Assembly (NCBI RefSeq): GCF_000203795.2
Contig: NW_006281102.1
Location: 1,292,582 to 1,356,581 of the forward strand
Reading direction: 5' to 3'
DNA length: 64,000 nucleotides
DNA from: Batrachochytrium dendrobatidis JAM81
Lineage: Eukaryota; Chytridiomycota; Chytridiomycetes; Rhizophydiales
Of this stretch, positions 24,701 through 36,453 are shown piece by piece. The translations under genes and the position numbers were made by a program. Each line of letters begins with the position of its first letter. The stretch's first letter is position 1. The notes below the pieces were generated by a model. It worked only from the letters and a program-made list of their open reading frames with translations, searched no databases and was not told where the DNA came from.

Positions 24701-27700
24701 CGATCAGTGACTTTTGATTTAAATGAATTTGTTTTATGTGAAGATCGAAACTGCTTTGCCATACTGGAAATCAGTTTAGATTGGCTTCCTGGTGTATTGT
24801 GACCCGAAGCGTACATCCACATCCGTGTATCCTCTTCCAAATGCTCGAGTAGTCGTGCCACACTTGCAAAAATAATCAAAAAACGAACAACCAAATGCGC
24901 TAGTGGCCATTCGGGATTGAGTCGCCATTGGTATTGAAGTTCCTGAATATGTCCCATAAGTGCTCGACAGGTTCCCGGCTGCATGAGAGATGTTACGTCC
25001 ATTCGAATAATATGTTCAGCTACACCAATGAGATCACGAATAGAGGCAATCAAAGGAGGATCGTCTATTTTATGAAGATTTGGTGAGAATAAATTGTGTA
25101 TGGCATACAAGTCCACTTGGGCAGCAGAGTCAGTTATGGGATCAGTCTGTTTCAATAGCAAAGAAGTTTGTGTCTGAAAGTTTCCATCCTTTGTCGCAGG
25201 TACGCTAGAAATAACCTCTGCAGAAGAATCTATTAAAGTTGGTATAGGTGGAAAAGGTCGTTTCAAAAAGTTGGTTTGTTTTAGCAGTTCATCTAGTGTA
25301 CTCAAGATGGCTTGGCAGTCGCAAGGACCCTTGGTAGCAACATCATTTGACTAAATCACAAACAAGTGTAAATAATAGCAGCGTATTTTAAATTACATTC
25401 ATTGGCAAAAATTAGCTTTTGTCAATATTTGATAAACATGCATATATAGAGCCTATTAAATTATACCACAAAAGATTTCAAAGACTTACATCAGTAGAAT
25501 CACAATGACGCTGTTTTTCAGACGCACAAAATTGACAAGAATCAGTTGCTGTAACATTGGCATGATTAGTAATATGCATTTCAATATACTCGGCCAACTC
25601 ATGCAAGATCTTTTGAATCTCAACGTCGCATGTGGCTTTTGCAATCTGCAAAGAATATTTTAGTTCAGAATAGCCTTTTAGATACTCTGACAGGTCTCCG
25701 TCGCTCAACGATCTATTGATTACATTTCCTCCAGATACGCCACGCCAAGAACCTATATCACTATCGGGTGACTCCACCGAAGCAAATGGAGCACCACGAT
25801 TAGGCGATTCGGAATGACTGACGTGTCCGCCTGTAAATCCTGATAATGAAGTTACTGTGGATACCTGTAACGGATTTCTTAGCCGTCTTGAACGTGTGCG
25901 TACATTGTTGCTTGAATAATACGAACCATCAGGCCGGTGGCTAGATCTAGTTCCAGACGATGCACTGGAATCAGATGCATCATCGTCTTCAAGTATAAAC
26001 ATTGGACTTGGTGATCGCTGATCAAGAATGGGTACTGGAAGTGGAGCAAGAACAGGAGAATTGATTATGCCAGATGACTGTCTGGCAGTATGTCGTACGG
26101 GAGAGTTGGGACGATGCTGAAAGCGAATTCCTCCTAGTGGAGTAGCAGATGAGTTTACATTTGCAGAAGTACTACCACTATTTTGTAGGATCTGAGAAGG
26201 TTGAATAGATGAATTGGCCAGCTGTGGAGAAGTGTGAGAAGATGATAGGGTTGGAGCTAGTCGTAGCGGAGCAGAGTACATTCTTGGTGATGGCAATTGC
26301 AATGAAAGTTTTGGAAGTGATCCATGCTGCGAACTTGGCACATCAGTCGATTTTACAAGTACTTTTGTATTATCGTCTTGTTGCTGCAACACATCGTGCC
26401 ATGGTGGCCAAAATGCAATTGGATTGCGTGTCCAATGTGCGTTTTTTGCCTGTCGCGAAGACTCGATAACAAAAGTATATGCATGTAGGTCTGAAACCGT
26501 AAATCCCATGGATAGTCTGTCCAAACACTCGCTGTTTCCACCTTTAATAGGAAGAGCGGATATACGTGGCTCGTTCATATGTACTGACAAGTACTGCTTA
26601 TTAGTCGTTTTAATGTTGGGCGAAGTGTAGGAGCTTGCTACCTGTTGTTGCTGCTGACTGGAGCTCGAAAATGTACGAAGTCGAAGTCCTGTATTAAGTT
26701 TGATGATGAATGTGAGTTGAATCATTTTTGCAATGTATTATGCAAACAAAAAGGCAATGCAGGCTTTTAAAAAACAGGTAAAATAATGGAAAATAAACCT
26801 ACTTGGTGGAGCCATGTACATTCCAGTAGATGTATAAACAGTAGAAGCAGGTATATTGGAATTCAAAGGTAATGTAGTGAATGAAACTGTAGTAGATGGT
26901 GGCTGACCAGATGCAGGTAAAACAGTTGGGCTATTAACTGGTTGTGGAGGGGAAATAGTTTCAGATAGAGCAGAAGCAGGCAGACGCGGAGATCTTCCAA
27001 AAGAAACTAAGCGCCACGACACTTCAGACGTCTCGTTTCGTGAAAGTGAGGCCACAAGTGGAGTTGTTTGGGATGCCTGTACAGGAAGCCAAGAGGTCAT
27101 TTCCTGAGTGCGACCAGAAGATCTAGCTTTAGACCACTGCGGCATATCTGGAAGAGATGTAGAAAGACACAGAATACGACGAGGTCGATTTGGTGTTGGG
27201 CTGTTACTGTCCTGTTGCTCGCAAGCATTGAACATATTAGTAGGATCGTGTGTTTCACAATGAGAGGATATAATAAAGGGCGAAAAGATAATAGCTCCAG
27301 ATTTTGTGGAAATTGCAGAATTAGGACCAGATAGACTTTGACTGTGTAATATTGGCATTGTAGATGTCCGCAAAGGTGTTTCCAAAGAATTTAGCAATGT
27401 AGCTCGACTCGTACTTGCCGAAGAGAGTTGGTTGAATGAAAATTTCTGGAAAAGAAGAGGTGATTGATTTGTAGAATTTAATTCAGACTGTACTGAATTA
27501 GACATGGTATCTGAGCTTGATAGCATAGGTTTCTTGAATGATAATCCAGAATTGGTAGTGAGATCGGTAGTTGATTGTTGAAATGGCTGATTAAGTCGAG
27601 TTTGTGACAAACTGTTTATTGATGAATGCTGTGAAATAGATGGATGCATGTTTGTAACACTTGAACTGCTACTGTCTATAGTCTCTATAATAGAATCCCC

Positions 27701-28480
27701 AGTATCAGATCTGGCTGTGGCTTTTGTAGGAATATTCTTGGAGGCACTCGAAACAAAACCAGAAATAGATTGATGAGTAGCTTTAAGTAAATTGTCTTTG
27801 ATACCTGGGCCAGATACAGGGCAGGATGCAATACCAGTAGATTTTGATTTTGGTAGCAGAGTAGCAGCTAATGGATGGGTATGAACGCGTCCAACCATTG
27901 TGCGAGCATCAATGCTATTCGTAGCAATAGTGGATACTGGAGAAGTGCTGGATTCAATGGATTCCGATGAATGGAGTGTAGCGGGAATACTAGCAGCAGA
28001 CAATGAACTGGTGAGAGTAGATGAAGCAGCGCTTGTAGTGGGTAAAGGACGTCGCATCTGAAAAAACGGAGACCCAACTAAACGACGCTTGGCAGCGGCT
28101 TCATTTGAAGATGTCACTGAGCCAGCAAGTGGAGATGTTGGGGATACAGTACTGACACCACCAGAGTGGAGCTGAGGCAGATCGAGAGTCAGTGCAGCAG
28201 GTTGACATGGCTGCTCTGGATTGGTGTTTGCTGTTGTAGAGTGAGGCATGAGTGACTGATTATTACCAAGCGAATACTCTCTGTTTGAGAGAGTCTGTCC
28301 AAAGACTGTTCCAGTAGAAGTAGGAGATGAAGTAGGAGCAACCAATGCAGATAATGGGTTCAATGGGGATAATCTTCTATCAGCTTTGGGGTGTGAACTC
28401 CGTTTACCCTTGACATAAGCCTGTGATGAGCTGGTGTTACTAGCATTGCTAGTGGGTTCAGGACTATTGTGATGGTCCAT
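18706..28480 (-). CDS. RIM15: RIM15-type protein kinase with PAS, zinc-binding and receiver domains, 3139 aa
   Basis: AGC-family kinase of the Rim15/Greatwall group. In yeasts it acts below TORC1 and PKA to drive entry into quiescence through endosulfine phosphorylation. Exons: 28480-26803, 26688-25490, 25350-21512, 21409-18706; the sum is 9420 nt. Residues 1 to about 1250 are mostly Ser/Thr/Pro-rich and low in complexity. A PAS domain lies at about 1256-1366, then a C2HC finger (CNICERSIPAIIFEEHAELC, about 1478). The kinase domain starts near 2115 (GAFGSVYLAKK, HRDLKPDN, DFGLSR, GTPDYLAPE). About 120 residues separate DFG from the APE motif, as in Greatwall kinases. A receiver domain (about 3006-3119) has the acceptor Asp (IIFLDTSMP) and Lys (LSKPF), but the usual acidic pair reads CD. 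The intron at 21410-21511 splits the HRD motif. The protein is much longer than the S. cerevisiae one (1770 aa). Confidence 0.95.
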
Positions 28481-28689
28481 AGCAGATAGTCAAGCCTTGG
28501 TTCTCCACTTTGCTGCTACTATGCTGATGTGCAACGAGTTGAAGCTTGTATAATTTGCAACTGGCAAGTCAGCCCGATTAAAGCTTTCAATTCTTTGCCA
28601 TTCAAATCAATTAAATCGTTTCAATCTGTTTGGATTCGCACAAAACTCTCGAGTATCGCTGCGCCTTCCTGTTCAAAACTGTCATTCTC

Positions 28690-29047
28690 GGCTCTTTAGT
28701 CATCATTGATGGAATACAAACTTTAGTTTTAAATCAAAATGTTCTTTTGGTATAATCTTGCATTGTAAGATTCGTTTTAATTCAGATATTCTTAAACTTT
28801 TATATCTTAAAAACTCGCATACTTCCGCGTTCTGGTTTAAACAGAGATTGTATACATCTGTTTTCATGTCAATTGTTCAGTGTTTACTGGTGTTGTAATG
28901 TAAACATTCATTCGACTATTTTATACAAAAAAATCAGAGAGTTTAGGACATAATATGATCCAATAATTTAACAGAAACTCATCAAACATGAACTGTTTAT
29001 CATGTATTTCAAGTTTAGTGTTTCATTCAACGTGAATACAGTTGCAA
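28690..29047 (-). repeat. Degenerate TIR element, copy E (left end eroded)
   Basis: The right end (29019-29047, TTCAACGTGAATACAGTTGC) matches the family terminus well. Interior stretches such as TTTTCATGTCAATTG and ACTGTTTATCATGTATTT recur in copies A and B. No clear left inverted repeat remains. The element lies between the RIM15 start and the SER1 stop. Confidence 0.6.
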
Positions 29048-29150
29048 CATGCACTTTATCCTTTTTCTCGTCATCTACTATCATCAGATTACATGTTCAT
29101 CAACTTCAATTCAAATGATTTATTCAAGTCACCAGATTCATCACTTATAA

Positions 29151-30359
29151 TCAACTGTGTTGGGCAGCAAAGTTTTGCATAAATGCAACCAAACATTCAA
29201 CGGCATCAATAGAGAGTGCATTATACATTGATGCTCGAATTCCTCCAACCGATCGATGTCCTTTGAGTTGCATCATGCCTTGCTCTTCTGATTCAATGAT
29301 AAACTGTTTCTCCAAATCAGGTGCTGGTTGACCATTGCGAATAATTCTAAATGGCACATTCATGCGCGATCGAACACCTGGTTTTACTGCACATCTGTAA
29401 AACTTGTCCAACTTGGCAATGGTGTCATACAACAGTTTGGATTTTCTGTTACTTGCCTCTGCCATGGCAGATACTCCTCCTGCTGCCATCACCCATTCAA
29501 AAACTAATCCGGAAACATAAATCGCAAATGTCGGCGGAGTATTGTACAGCGAGTTGTTTTCTGCGCATACCTTATAGTCCAGCATGGTAGGCATTACAAC
29601 TCCTCTGCCAAGAGATCCACGACGAGAGTTGTCAATCAAGAGATCTTTACGAATCACTACAACCGTCACTCCAGCCGGCCCAATATTCTTTTGAGCTCCG
29701 CCAAATACCAACCCATACTTTGTGATATCAAATGGACGAGAGAGAATGTTGGAACTCATATCACAAACCACTGGGACTTGACGGCATTCCACAGGCAAGT
29801 GATCTACAAAGTCAGCAGCAAGTTCAACGCCATTAACGGTCTCGTTATCACAGTAGTAGATGTATGCGGCATCGCTACCACTAAACTTGTACAGTGGAGA
29901 AGCCAGGTCAGATGCAGTAGGAGTGCCATGTTCTGGTGATACAGTCATGCTCCCATCATGTCCTGTAGCTGCAGTGGAAATCACAATATTCACCTGAACC
30001 CCCAGTCGTTGTGCTTCCTGAGCAGCTTTGCCAGACCACACCCCAGTCACTATATAGTCAACCGGCTTCTGCAAACAACCTGCAAGGTTATAGACCACTG
30101 CTGAAAACTGCGTGCTCCCTCCTCCTTGCATAAACATCACTTGGTACGAATCCGGAATAGACAATAGCGTACACAGATCAGAAGATGCCTTGTTTATGAG
30201 CTGCTCAAACTCGGATGACCGATGCGACAACTCCATCAACGAGCAGCCGGTATTACCATAGTTGAGAAACTCATTCTGAACTCGATACAGCACCTGCTGA
30301 GGAAGAACGGCTGGTCCAGCGCCAAAATTAAAAACTGTTTTGGCTGTTGGATGGGTCAT
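29151..30359 (-). CDS. SER1: Phosphoserine aminotransferase, 402 aa
   Basis: PLP enzyme of serine biosynthesis that converts 3-phosphohydroxypyruvate and glutamate to phosphoserine and 2-oxoglutarate; cytosolic. Single exon. I chose the ATG at 30359 because it gives MTHPTAKTVFNFGAGPAVLP, where the family normally begins; the open frame upstream has no ATG before it. Family marks: NFGAGPAVLP, MFMQGGGSTQFSAV (phosphate binding) and the Schiff-base lysine in VFGGAQKNIGPAGV. The C-terminal GHRSVGGIRASMYNAL is also typical. Length is normal for the class V family (about 360-400 aa). Confidence 0.96.
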   Translation of the reverse strand: MTHPTAKTVFNFGAGPAVLPQQVLYRVQNEFLNYGNTGCSLMELSHRSSEFEQLINKASSDLCTLLSIPDSYQVMFMQGGGSTQFSAVVYNLAGCLQKPVDYIVTGVWSGKAAQEAQRLGVQVNIVISTAATGHDGSMTVSPEHGTPTASDLASPLYKFSGSDAAYIYYCDNETVNGVELAADFVDHLPVECRQVPVVCDMSSNILSRPFDITKYGLVFGGAQKNIGPAGVTVVVIRKDLLIDNSRRGSLGRGVVMPTMLDYKVCAENNSLYNTPPTFAIYVSGLVFEWVMAAGGVSAMAEASNRKSKLLYDTIAKLDKFYRCAVKPGVRSRMNVPFRIIRNGQPAPDLEKQFIIESEEQGMMQLKGHRSVGGIRASMYNALSIDAVECLVAFMQNFAAQHS

Positions 30360-30759
30360 TAAATCGAATGGGCAACTCGGAAATAGTCCAAACAACCCAT
30401 CGTATAAGACTGATGTTTCGATCTTGAAAAGTATCAAAAATCAACATCAATTTCTTGATCTTTATAAAAATTGAAGGTTTAAAACATATGCTACCCTTTA
30501 AAGTAATCAATATTTAAAAAGTGCAGCAATGTACTCTCACAGGTTTATCAAATTTCAGGCTGTCAATGCAGCTGGTAGGTTTAAATTAAACACTATTATG
30601 GTTACAATCTAATGGTAGCAACCAAGAAATAAAGCCTGCCAGATGCAATAAAATAATATGTCCAACCTGATCAAATCCCCAAAGTATTAAATTGATATCC
30701 AGCTCATAGGTGGTTTATAAACTTGGACTTTTTTAAAAAATTCATACAGTTATGATGGG
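30360..30759. other. Spacer between SER1 and the M17 aminopeptidase
   Basis: 400 bp of AT-rich DNA with the SER1 upstream region and the 3' flank of the peptidase gene, both transcribed leftwards. Nothing else recognised. Confidence 0.5.
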
Positions 30760-32617
30760 TTAAAGAAATGCTGTAGTCAATGCAGATACAGGAGCCCCAG
30801 TGGCTCTGGAAAGACTCAGTCCACCAAGAGACTCTTCAGCACTGCCAGCAATATCCACATGTGTATATGAAATGGGGTGCAAAGAATCTAGTCCATGCTC
30901 AACAATTCCAGAAGCCACAGACAAGAATGCAGCTGGATACTGATGACCACGCGCAGTACGAGTAGAAGGAAGACTGTTGGCTTGCACCACATCCTCAGTA
31001 GACGAGGTTGGAACAATAAACTTGAAATCCTCACGTCGCAGAGATGACCGTTCAAATGGATCTCCACTGGCGTGCCCTGCTTTAAACAAGCGATCGCTTA
31101 CTGCACCTTCACGAGCAGGACCATTGTCTAAAGAAAGCGTGTAACCTTCACCTGTAGCCATATAAGCATGACCAGTGAGTGTTGCAACAGTGAGTAGCCT
31201 GGATGGAATGGCAGCATATCGATCAGACAGTGCATTTTCTTTGGCCTCTGCAAGTAGATCTGTTGCACGTAGAATAGCCAATAAAATAGTATGAAATAAA
31301 CACGTCAGTATAAGCAAAAGGTTGACTCGGTAAAGTAATTGAATGAATACTAGTATACTTGATCCACTTACCAGCCATAACCATACGACCCTCAGCATCC
31401 GTATTGCCAACCAAAACACGGACACCAGCACGGCTTACCAAGATCTCGTCTGAAACATAACTGGCAGCACCGACGCTGTTGCGAACAAATCCAAGTGTAG
31501 CAATAACATTGACACCAGTGGGTTTGAAAAGCGATACCGTCTTCATGAATCCAGCGCATGCAGAAGCACCACACTTGTCATGCGACATCCCACGCATGGC
31601 GCCATCGTGCTTGATATCAGCACCACCTGTATCGTAGGTTACACCTTTTCCAATAAGAAAAAGACTGAATACAACACATGAGAACCGTGCAACTATCCAA
31701 CATACAAATTAAAACACGACTTACTTTTCCTTGACTTTAGAGGGATCTGGAGAATGGTATTCAAGACGCACAACGGCAGGGAAATGGCTGGGCACTGCGA
31801 GAGCACAACGAGTCACGGCATGCAGCAAAGGATATTCTTTTTTGATCAAATCGACATCGCGGACAACAGTAACTTTGATGTTTTCTACACCCTTGAATGC
31901 ATTCTCAATATACTGTGCACAACGCAGAGGAGCCATACGCTCAGGATCAGATCCACCAATATCACGAGCAATACAACGACCATGATCCGTAGCAAGTGCC
32001 CATTGGATCGCTTGCTTCAATTCGGGTAGTGGAGTTCCAACAGCGGCAAAATAGGCTACCGAGAGAGCAGCACTGCTGGCAGTTGCCTTTTGAGCAAGAT
32101 GCTCTCGGGTTTGGAGGGGTTGGTAAATCTCATACAGGATACCCAAGAGAGTGACTTTCAAGTACATACTATAATCTACAGCAACCCGAGCAGCAAAAGG
32201 ACTGCCAGCAGAAGCAGTGATGGGATTGTCAAACAACAAGATAGTTGGACAACGAATGCCAGCTGAGCAAGCACGAGCAATAGCAGCCCGAGCAGCGTCA
32301 TTGTAACGACGAACATCGTCAGTATCACCGAGAATAGAAACAACTGGAGCCAAAACCAGACGATTGGCAGGAAGTCCAGGAACAACAATCAACTGGGCAG
32401 AGGATTGCTTGGCAGCAGATGCATCAGCAGCAAAGTGGGCAGTGATGGTTGCAAGAGCATTGGGATACGCTGCAAACAGAGCCTGGAGGGGAGTGGCAGT
32501 AAGCAATGGAGTCAATGCAGATCCGATCAGTATTATTCCATCAGTTTCTTGAGAGAGGGCAGTAGTAAAACTCTCGGGTGAGTCCAGCACAACAGGAACA
32601 ATCGATGGAGTAATCAT
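30760..32617 (-). CDS. M17 leucyl aminopeptidase family protein (NPEPL1 / W07G4.4-like), 561 aa
   Basis: Di-metal exopeptidase that removes N-terminal residues. Exons: 32617-31725, 31664-31372, 31259-30760; the sum is 1686 nt. The M17 catalytic core is complete: GKGVTYDTGGADIK supplies the metal-binding Lys and Asp, SHDKCG the next Asp, and NTDAEGRM the Asp/Glu pair and the catalytic Arg. The C-terminal block (HQYPAAFL, THVDIAGSAE) is the usual end of the domain. The sequence around VTYDTGGADIK and VRNSVGAASYVSDEI is closer to the NPEPL1-type branch of animals than to bacterial PepA. The N-terminal 290 residues form the variable domain. The start is the first ATG; it lies 29 bp from the divergent ankyrin gene. 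Confidence 0.92.
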
Positions 32618-32646
32618 TGAATTAGTCAAGTTTTCATTTCTGGTTC
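32618..32646. promoter_or_regulatory. Very short divergent intergenic region (29 bp between ATGs)
   Basis: The aminopeptidase ATG (32617, minus) and the ankyrin-protein ATG (32647, plus) are separated by only 29 bp. The promoters must therefore overlap each other or the coding sequences. Confidence 0.6.
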
Positions 32647-33114
32647 ATGAATTGCAACCATTCCAACTGTTCAGATCGTCATAGTTCTGACAAGAGTCTA
32701 GACTACTCGCAGTCGTTGCTTGAGCTCGAGTTTGATAAATCCATTCATAGTGCTGCTCAGTCAAACAATCGGACTCGTCTAACTTCACTTCTCTCTCGCT
32801 CCAACCCTATTCAACTTGCCAACCAACTCGATTCTGCTGGCTACTCTCCCTTGCATTATGCTGCTAGACAAGGACATCTTGATGTATGCAAACTATTGAT
32901 TCAGGCTGGTGCTGATATAAACTATGCAACCTTGGAACTGCATACAACCTCTTTGCATCGTGCTGTTGTGGGTGGTCATGTTCATATTGTTCAATATTTG
33001 ATTGATATGGGTGCCGACATTCATCGTGTAGATCTGGATGGCAGAACTCCGCTTTCTCTTGCTGTCAAGGCTGGTCATGAGCATATTGTTCATATACTAA
33101 ATTCATGCTCATAA
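32647..33114 (+). CDS. ANKRD39: ANKRD39-like ankyrin-repeat protein, 155 aa
   Basis: Single-exon ankyrin protein. After a Cys/His-rich start (MNCNHSNCSDRH) comes LEFDKSIHSAAQSN, which matches the characteristic lead-in of animal ANKRD39. Three ankyrin repeats follow: DSAGYSPLHYAARQGHLDV, TTSLHRAVVGGHVHIV and DGRTPLSLAVKAGHEHIV. Length (155 aa against about 180) and repeat number agree with the family. The molecular role is not established; ankyrin repeats bind partner proteins. Orthology is inferred by eye from the N-terminal block as well as the repeats. Confidence 0.8.
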   Translation: MNCNHSNCSDRHSSDKSLDYSQSLLELEFDKSIHSAAQSNNRTRLTSLLSRSNPIQLANQLDSAGYSPLHYAARQGHLDVCKLLIQAGADINYATLELHTTSLHRAVVGGHVHIVQYLIDMGADIHRVDLDGRTPLSLAVKAGHEHIVHILNSCS

Positions 33115-33341
33115 TACAAGATTGACTTGACCAACACTGTGTTTATTGATCCAAATGTATTCCTGGTACTATTAATACACGGATAATAGATTCAACATGG
33201 ACGAAACTTGTGTATTGCATTTTAACAAGACTTCTAGCTTTTATTTAGTCGAGTAGATAAAACGTCAAGGGGAGAAATAGTCGAGAACAATAACCTCGTC
33301 AAGTAGTTCGCATCAAAGTAGTCCAAATATAACGTAATAAA

Positions 33342-36283
33342 TCAACTCATAGGAACCAGATCCACAAGATTCTCTTTAGGCTCACGCATATAATCCGGAA
33401 AATACTCCAAAAGAGATTCATATATTTGCGTACGAATTAAATATGACTCTGAAACCATATTTGTATAGGAATTGGTGCATTTGTCAGTAAACTGCATCAA
33501 TCTATAACACTTTAAAACGTCCAACTCACCATTCACTTGGGGCAGTGATATATTACTAGAACTTTCACCATCTGCATTGGTAGCTGTAGAACCCCGACAG
33601 GCAGGCGACCAGCGGAACAAACACGATGAGATATCTCTGAATGACTTTGACTCCTCTTCGTCTGTATGATTTACAAATTGGGATACTTGAGATTGAAGAT
33701 ATTGCAACGCAGTCAATGGATTATATCCAGGTGCTTGACACATTTCAGCAAATCTAAGTCGTCGGATATGAAACCGTGCTCGTCGAAGAATATCCTCTGT
33801 TGTGGGCCTATACACATTTTTCAAACCATGAATCTATACATTCAAAAAATCATCCACTACAATTTCATCCCAAAGCAAAATTACCGAATAAGTCGAAGTT
33901 CCCACAAATCGTCTAGCCTCAGATTGGGGTTTCCAATTTCCCCAGGATTTCCCCCAAAAAGATATTGGCACTTTAACTTGGGATTATATACCAACTGATG
34001 TGCAAATCGTGGACGAGGCTCTTTATCACCCATACTCTCCCAATACTCGGCACCAATATTCTCATTCTGATACACTCTAGACCACGCATTCCTCTGAATG
34101 CTGTATACCCAAAATGAATTGCGTACTGTCTCCTGGGTTGAATTCTTTTCTCTCATCAAGCCGCTCAAAACATAAAACTCACCAAGGTCTGTATCAATTG
34201 TCGCACGCTGAGTGAATCCTGCATCTGGACCACCCGACTTGGTGTAATCGCGTGCTACTTCACGAATTGTATCTGTGTCCATTTCATATACATAAAAATC
34301 AGATAGATACTCCTTGTTGCGCTGGCCCGCAAAGATATACAACTCGCGAGTGTGAGGGTTAAGAAGCATAGAATGCCCAATACGGGATTTGAGCTGGATA
34401 GCATTTTCTGGCTGTGAAATGTCGGTGCTGATTAGACGCCATTGGTTGGTGTTTATAGAATAAGAATAGAGACCCGAGTAGACAGTTTGAGAGACATCTG
34501 GTCCAATAGTTCGGCCGCCAAAAACATAAAGGACTTGGTGATCAGAATCGACAATCATTTGGTGATCGTATATGAGCTCTGGACCGCCCTCCTGGGCGGT
34601 GTTGCTGCTGATGCGTGACCACTTGGAAGACAAAAGGTCATAGCGCCAAAAATCACTCTCTAGCGGCATATTGGGTCTACTTTCCGGGTCCACATATTTT
34701 CCAAGAATGTAAATGGCCATAGTAAGAGGGTCAAAGCATATCTTGTGGCAAGAGCGAGGACCGGGACCAGATTGTCTAAAGTTGGAGTTTAAAAAAATCG
34801 ACAAGTTTAGAAACCACTCTAAAATCATCAGTTGTTTGACAGCTCAAAGGCAATGATAAATACTTTCTAGTATCCATGCTGATACATTTCCACTGCTTCG
34901 TTGGCTCATCAAACGCCCAAAAATCAGATAGATCACGGGCACCATCCCAGCCACCAAACAAGTACAATGTTCCGTTCGAGTCAATGCACATTTGATGACC
35001 GCCGCGTTTAGAAGGCACGGGTGAGTCGGTGTCAGCTGGTAGAATCAGTTTCCACACTGGTTTGTATGTGCAGCAGGAGATATAATCATCAAAAAGGTTG
35101 CGCGATGCGGCGCGAATAAGAAGCTCCTCAGCCTCGTCAAAATTGCCGTTAACAACCAAGTGTTTGTGTAGATCAGTCAGCAACACATCTTCAAGCCGTA
35201 TGTTTGTACGCTCTTGCAGTTTTTGAAAAGAGTCCTGGTGATTTCTCTGTCGAAAGTGTTTGAGACAAAGACGGATAACTTCTGTTTCTCGATACTAATG
35301 AAAATACATGGCAGTGTTAATAAATCAAATAGTATATGCCAATCCTATATTAGAGTATGCCACACAAAAACTTGGTCAACATACATTAGAGTATTGCTGA
35401 TAGGTAGAAGCAACAATATCTGGCTGTGAAATACCACGCAGCTCGGTATACCAGATGCTGAAATTGAAATTAGCACCCCAAGCTAGCAATGGAACAATCT
35501 TGATATACAAACAGGGGAACACAACGCCATTAGCAGAGTGTTTTAAAGCAAATGTCTCTTGTTCAGTATCGTTTCTGAGTCCGCTATGCAACAACTCGAG
35601 CATGTGGTTTGGAGTTATACCACCATAGACCTTGAACTCTTTAAGATTGCATACATGAACTTTACAATATTTTCCAAACGTGATTGTTTCTAGTAAGGGT
35701 TGAAATAAACCAAGCATGATAGTGATTTAGTGTATGAAACAGTTTAATTAGTGACTCTCAGACTATTTTAGTTGAATATGGTAGTTGATGCCACCAGCCT
35801 AAACTCGGTAATACGCGAGAAAGTTTCGTTCGACATGTATTCAAACCAAGCATCTGATGTCAAGTATTCTACTAGTAGCTAAAGCTGAAATCATGCATAT
35901 ATCAAATCTTTAATGAGGTGATAATGGTGGCATCAAGATAGGGAATAATAAAGGGTTCATGTTCATTGACAAGGCGATATGGACCAATACAGACTAGTTT
36001 ATGGTAGTAGCTCAAATGAATCACCACACATGTTACTATTCGCTGTAAAATCCAATAAAAATCACTTACTGACAACAGCCATGGAGTTCAGTTTTAGAGT
36101 AATGAACTGCATCTGGTTATTGCTTCCACTAGACCATCGCGAAGATTGGTCTTGGGGTTTGCTGACCAGGATATTGACGGGTATGTATGAAGAAGAGTAA
36201 CTAGAACAGGCATGAATGTCATAGACAAGTTTTTCTGAGGGAGCCTTGAGTTGTTTAAGCAAGGCATCGTGCTGCATCATCAT
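33342..36283 (-). CDS. MKLN1: Muskelin (discoidin-like, LisH/CTLH, kelch repeats), 768 aa
   Basis: Kelch-repeat scaffold; in animals it is a subunit of the CTLH/GID ubiquitin ligase. Exons: 36283-36070, 35689-35385, 35294-34864, 34775-33885, 33807-33342; the sum is 2307 nt. Seen in order: N-terminal discoidin-like domain (NILVSKPQDQSSRW, ITFGKYCKVHVCNLKEF, FNFSIWYTELRGI); a helical LisH/CTLH region (YRETEVIRLCLKHFRQRN); kelch repeats with GGHQMCID, LYLFGGWDGARDLSDFWAF, FAGQRNKEYLSDFYVY and FGGNPGEIGNPNLRLDD; and the C-terminal block ending EYFPDYMREPKENLVDLVPM. Length is close to human muskelin (735 aa). The first intron (380 bp) is long for this window. The intron at 34776-34863 uses GTATTT. 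Of three adjacent ATG codons I used the first. Confidence 0.95.
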
Positions 36284-36453
36284 CTTCCACTGGTAATGCA
36301 ATGAGCGCTGTTTAGGAGTAAACTTGGGTTAAAGTCGAGTTTTTGGTCAATCGGCCATTTACAGAATAGTCGCTAAACAGCCATAGTTTAGATTCTAGTC
36401 GGTAAACACCATTCATCAACACTTCGACATCTTGCTTGCTTGTTGTCCTTATC

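Noticed and set aside
35376..35717. A separate ATG-initiated gene starting MLGLFQPLL
   Set aside because: This ATG lies in the first intron of muskelin; splicing from 36070 to 35689 gives the conserved VVKTITFGKYCK instead.
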